A stretch of DNA of 64,000 nt from positions 62,305 through 126,304 of the forward strand of contig NZ_KB893322.1 in the NCBI RefSeq assembly GCF_000374045.1, read 5' to 3'. The DNA is from Segetibacter koreensis DSM 18137 (lineage in GTDB: Bacteria; Bacteroidota; Bacteroidia; Chitinophagales; Chitinophagaceae). The notes under the pieces were generated by a model. The model was given only the letters and a program-made list of their open reading frames with translations, was not told the DNA's origin and searched no databases. Both the position numbers and the translations under genes were made by a program. Positions 61,708 to 64,000 of this stretch are shown piece by piece (position 1 is the first letter of the stretch; the number at the start of each line of letters is the position of its first letter).

Positions 61708-63135
61708 TTATCTACTGCTATCAGCAGGAAAGTAAAGATTAAATGTAGCACCGATTCCTGCTTCTCCTTTTGCAGTAATAAATCCGTTGTGATTTAGCAT
61801 CACTTTTTTACAGATCGCCAGTCCTATTCCTTTTCCGGCAGGGAAAGAATTATTGGCGTGGAGCCTTTTAAATATAACAAACACTTTTTTATTGAACTCT
61901 TTTTCAAAGCCCATTCCGTTGTCGCTTACTGTTATTTTAGTAAAAAAACTTGAAGAATTAATTTCTTCGCCCGAAACTTTTGAAGCAATCACATTTATAA
62001 CAGGAGAAACACCGGGTTTTGAAAATTTTAAAGAATTATCAAGCAAATTGTAAAATAGGACAAAAAGTTGTTTAAAATGACCGCTTACTACCGGCAATTC
62101 TTCCACTTTTATCGTCGCTTTTTTTTGTTGTATTACCCCGTCTAATTCTTGCCTCACTTCATCAAAACATTTTTGAAGATCAACCAGCGTTACTTCTTCT
62201 TCATTTTTTGTTACATGCGTGTAATTTAAAAGATCGTTCAAAAGTTCCTGCATTCTTTGCGAGGAAGATGAAATTTTGTCTACAATTATTTGACCTTCTT
62301 CTTGCAAAACTCCTTTATATTGTATTATCAATTTGTCAGTAAAAGTTCTTATTTTTCTTAACGGCTCCTGTAAATCGTGAGACGCTACAAAAGCGATTTG
62401 TTCTAACTCAGCATTTGTGACATTTAGCTGGTTTATTTTCTGCTCTAGTATTCTTTGATGAATTCTTCTTCTTTTAAAATCTTTAATGATGACTAAAAAA
62501 GAAATTGCCTGGAACAGGCACGAAACCAAAAGTATAAGCGCCAGATTTTTAGGTGCTGCTACTTCGACAATACTTTTCTGTTTCCTTCTTTTCTGCAGCA
62601 GGTTTGACTCCACATTATCCATTTGCTGCGACAACTTCATAAACTGCTGCATTATCTTATTACCCCTTTCCCGGTATTTAAGAAATAAATTAAGCTGGCC
62701 ATTTGAAGCATAATCGATTGTTGCATATAACATCTGGTATCGTAAAGAAACTGTTTCCTTTAGCTTCTTTACTAAAACTTGTTGTTCCTGGTTGTCTTTT
62801 GTAAGTAGTCTTAAAGAGTCTATCTTTTCAAAGATGGTTATTTGAGTTTTAGAAAGCGGCTTTAATAACAAAGTATCTTCTGTAAGCAAAAAAACCTGTT
62901 GGCTGTTCTCTGCTTCAATTAAATCTGATTGTACCTTTAATAGCTGGTTTTTTACCTCGTAAGTATGTTCAACAGATGAATTACTTTTTATGATAGAAGT
63001 AAACTTTTGTAGTAAAGAGAGAGAAATTGTGATAATGACAGCAAAAGATAACCCAAAAGCGATATAAATAAATAAAAGGCGGTTTTTCAAAGTTGGAGCT
63101 TTACTACAAAGAAAAATAAAAAAATATCTTTTCAT
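61708..63135 (-). CDS. sensor histidine kinase with CHASE3-like domain
   Basis: 475-residue membrane histidine kinase. Membrane span near 19-42; a helical periplasmic part of CHASE3 type (about 50-195: HTYEVKNQLLKVQSDLIEAENSQ, LLTEDTLLL); second span about 200-218; a short coiled coil; HisKA H-box AFVASHDLQEPLRKIRTF with the phosphorylated His near 255; N-box FYNLLDNSLKFSKPG, G1 VSDNGMGFEKEF, F-box IFKRLHA and G2 GKGIGLAICKKVMLNHNG. It closely resembles the bacteriophytochrome-like kinase core. No cognate regulator adjoins it; the single-domain receiver 2.3 kb away is a candidate. Confidence 0.9.
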   Translation of the reverse strand: MKRYFFIFLCSKAPTLKNRLLFIYIAFGLSFAVIITISLSLLQKFTSIIKSNSSVEHTYEVKNQLLKVQSDLIEAENSQQVFLLTEDTLLLKPLSKTQITIFEKIDSLRLLTKDNQEQQVLVKKLKETVSLRYQMLYATIDYASNGQLNLFLKYRERGNKIMQQFMKLSQQMDNVESNLLQKRRKQKSIVEVAAPKNLALILLVSCLFQAISFLVIIKDFKRRRIHQRILEQKINQLNVTNAELEQIAFVASHDLQEPLRKIRTFTDKLIIQYKGVLQEEGQIIVDKISSSSQRMQELLNDLLNYTHVTKNEEEVTLVDLQKCFDEVRQELDGVIQQKKATIKVEELPVVSGHFKQLFVLFYNLLDNSLKFSKPGVSPVINVIASKVSGEEINSSSFFTKITVSDNGMGFEKEFNKKVFVIFKRLHANNSFPAGKGIGLAICKKVMLNHNGFITAKGEAGIGATFNLYFPADSSR

Positions 63136-63318
63136 GTGGAAACTTTTCTACAGTAGTGCTTTTATTTAAAATATTATTTTTGTGCTTGTTATAAATAATA
63201 CCTTTACTTAATATACAACGGTCTATAACCTAAATATTTATGGTTTTTTTACACATTTTTCAAGTTTGGTGTTGTATTGGATTCTATTATTTCGAAACAT
63301 AAACTACAGATAATCAAT

Positions 63319-64000
63319 ATGCTCACCCAAATTCAAACCCAAAAACAGCAGTTGAAAATATTGCCTCAGCAAATTCAAATGCTGAACATTTTCCACCTAA
63401 ATGTTTTAGAGTTAGATCAGCGTATACAGGATGAATTGGAAGAAAATCCTTTGCTTGAGGTTAATGAAGAGGAAGAAACTGTGGCAGTTGAAAAATTTGC
63501 AAAAGAAAGCGTACAGGATTATGAGGATTGGGAAGAACACGGATATGATGACGTGCCCGATTACAAAATGGAATACGAAAATTACTTCAACAGCGAAACT
63601 ATTCCAAACGTTCCCATCAAGGCCTTTAGTGACTTTAGAGAATCTCTTAAAGAGCAGGTAAGATATATGGGCATTTCTGATAAAGAACTTCAACTTGCCG
63701 ATTATATAATTGATTGCCTTAACTGCAACGGTTTTTTGTTACAAGACCTTGAAGATATGGCAGATGATCTTTCTTTTAAACATGGCGTTATTGTTGAAAC
63801 CGAAGATCTTCAAAAAGTCGTTCAAATAATTCATCAGCTCGACCCGGTAGGAGTAGGCGCAAAAAATACAAGAGAGTGCCTTTTGCTGCAGCTGCATCAT
63901 ATGGCGAAAAAAGGGCCTGATGTAAAAATGGCAATTAAACTGCTCGAAAATCATTATGCAGATCTTTCTCATCGCAATATGGAAAAGATAATGGAATCTC
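63319..64000 (+). CDS. rpoN: RNA polymerase sigma-54 factor, 5' part
   Basis: Frame open from the ATG at 63319 to the window end (227 codons), so the gene is cut. The glutamine-rich activator-interacting region I is evident: QTQKQQLKILPQQIQMLNIF, then LELDQRIQDELEENPLLEV. An acidic region II follows (NEEEETVAVEK, EDWEEHGYDDVPDYKMEYEN) and the start of the core-binding region (SLKEQVRYMGISDKELQLAD, HQLDPVGVGAKNTRECLLLQL). This is sigma-54, which needs AAA+ activators. A TTTG at 63265-63268 and a weak -7 region about 20 bases later may be its promoter. Divergent from the histidine kinase gene. Confidence 0.93.
   Translation, partial: MLTQIQTQKQQLKILPQQIQMLNIFHLNVLELDQRIQDELEENPLLEVNEEEETVAVEKFAKESVQDYEDWEEHGYDDVPDYKMEYENYFNSETIPNVPIKAFSDFRESLKEQVRYMGISDKELQLADYIIDCLNCNGFLLQDLEDMADDLSFKHGVIVETEDLQKVVQIIHQLDPVGVGAKNTRECLLLQLHHMAKKGPDVKMAIKLLENHYADLSHRNMEKIMES

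Overview
The window looks like a chromosomal segment of a low-GC Bacteroidota, most likely a member of the Chitinophagaceae or a close relative. Evidence for this: promoter boxes of the TAnnTTTG type upstream of several genes, few strong Shine-Dalgarno sites, Bacteroidota-typical proteins (lipoprotein with Big_5-like domain, PepSY-like secreted protein, DUF2007, PorT-like barrel) and the short intergenic repeats typical of this phylum. The assignment is an inference; there is no rRNA or tRNA gene to test it. No CRISPR array, insertion sequence, prophage or tRNA was seen.

Layout. 0.1-15.9 kb is mostly housekeeping: a lipoprotein, typA, a DUF2905 membrane protein, a diacylglycerol-kinase-like lipid kinase, heme A synthase, rnhB, a tatC-rpiB-M28 peptidase run, a CNNM/CBS membrane protein, a UPF0173 hydrolase and a secreted GH31 glycosidase. 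Between typA and DUF2905 a small protein gene appears broken by a stop at codon 2. 15.9-26.6 kb is a one-direction, eight-gene glycan cassette: a GH-GT2 fusion membrane protein, an ABC exporter, two paired hexapeptide acyltransferases, two paired GT-B-like proteins, an FkbM methyltransferase and a GT2. The last two share the same C-terminal domain of about 100 residues, which I cannot name. 27.5-32.5 kb holds a deoxyhypusine-synthase-like protein lacking the usual catalytic lysine, a PepSY-like protein, DUF2007 and CPBP protease genes, dusB and a CBS pair protein.

32.5-48.7 kb is a complete complex I operon, nuoA-B-CD-E-F-G-H-I-J-K-L-M-N, with fused NuoCD and a long NuoG carrying the extra N7 cluster ligands. 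Its spacers contain at least seven copies of three families of short intergenic repeats; one of them supplies the stop codon of nuoE.

49.4-54.1 kb (minus strand) is a tight four-gene operon: an ABC ATPase, a permease fused to an OpuAC/ProX-type binding domain, egtB and egtD. The coupling of ergothioneine synthesis genes to this transporter suggests that the transporter handles ergothioneine rather than glycine betaine. The binding domain is circularly permuted: its canonical second half precedes its first half. 54.7-58.5 kb (plus strand) is an overlapping four-gene operon with UbiA prenyltransferase, type III polyketide synthase, methyltransferase and FAD oxidoreductase, probably for a modified phenolic lipid or quinone. 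58.5-64 kb has an acidic disordered protein, a response regulator, a beta-barrel protein, an OmpA-like lipoprotein, a 54-residue DUF1328 protein, a histidine kinase and the first part of rpoN, which is cut by the window end.

The most rewarding parts to follow up are the ergothioneine synthesis-plus-transport operon with its permuted binding domain, the glycan cassette with its shared unnamed C-terminal domain, and the type III PKS/UbiA operon.
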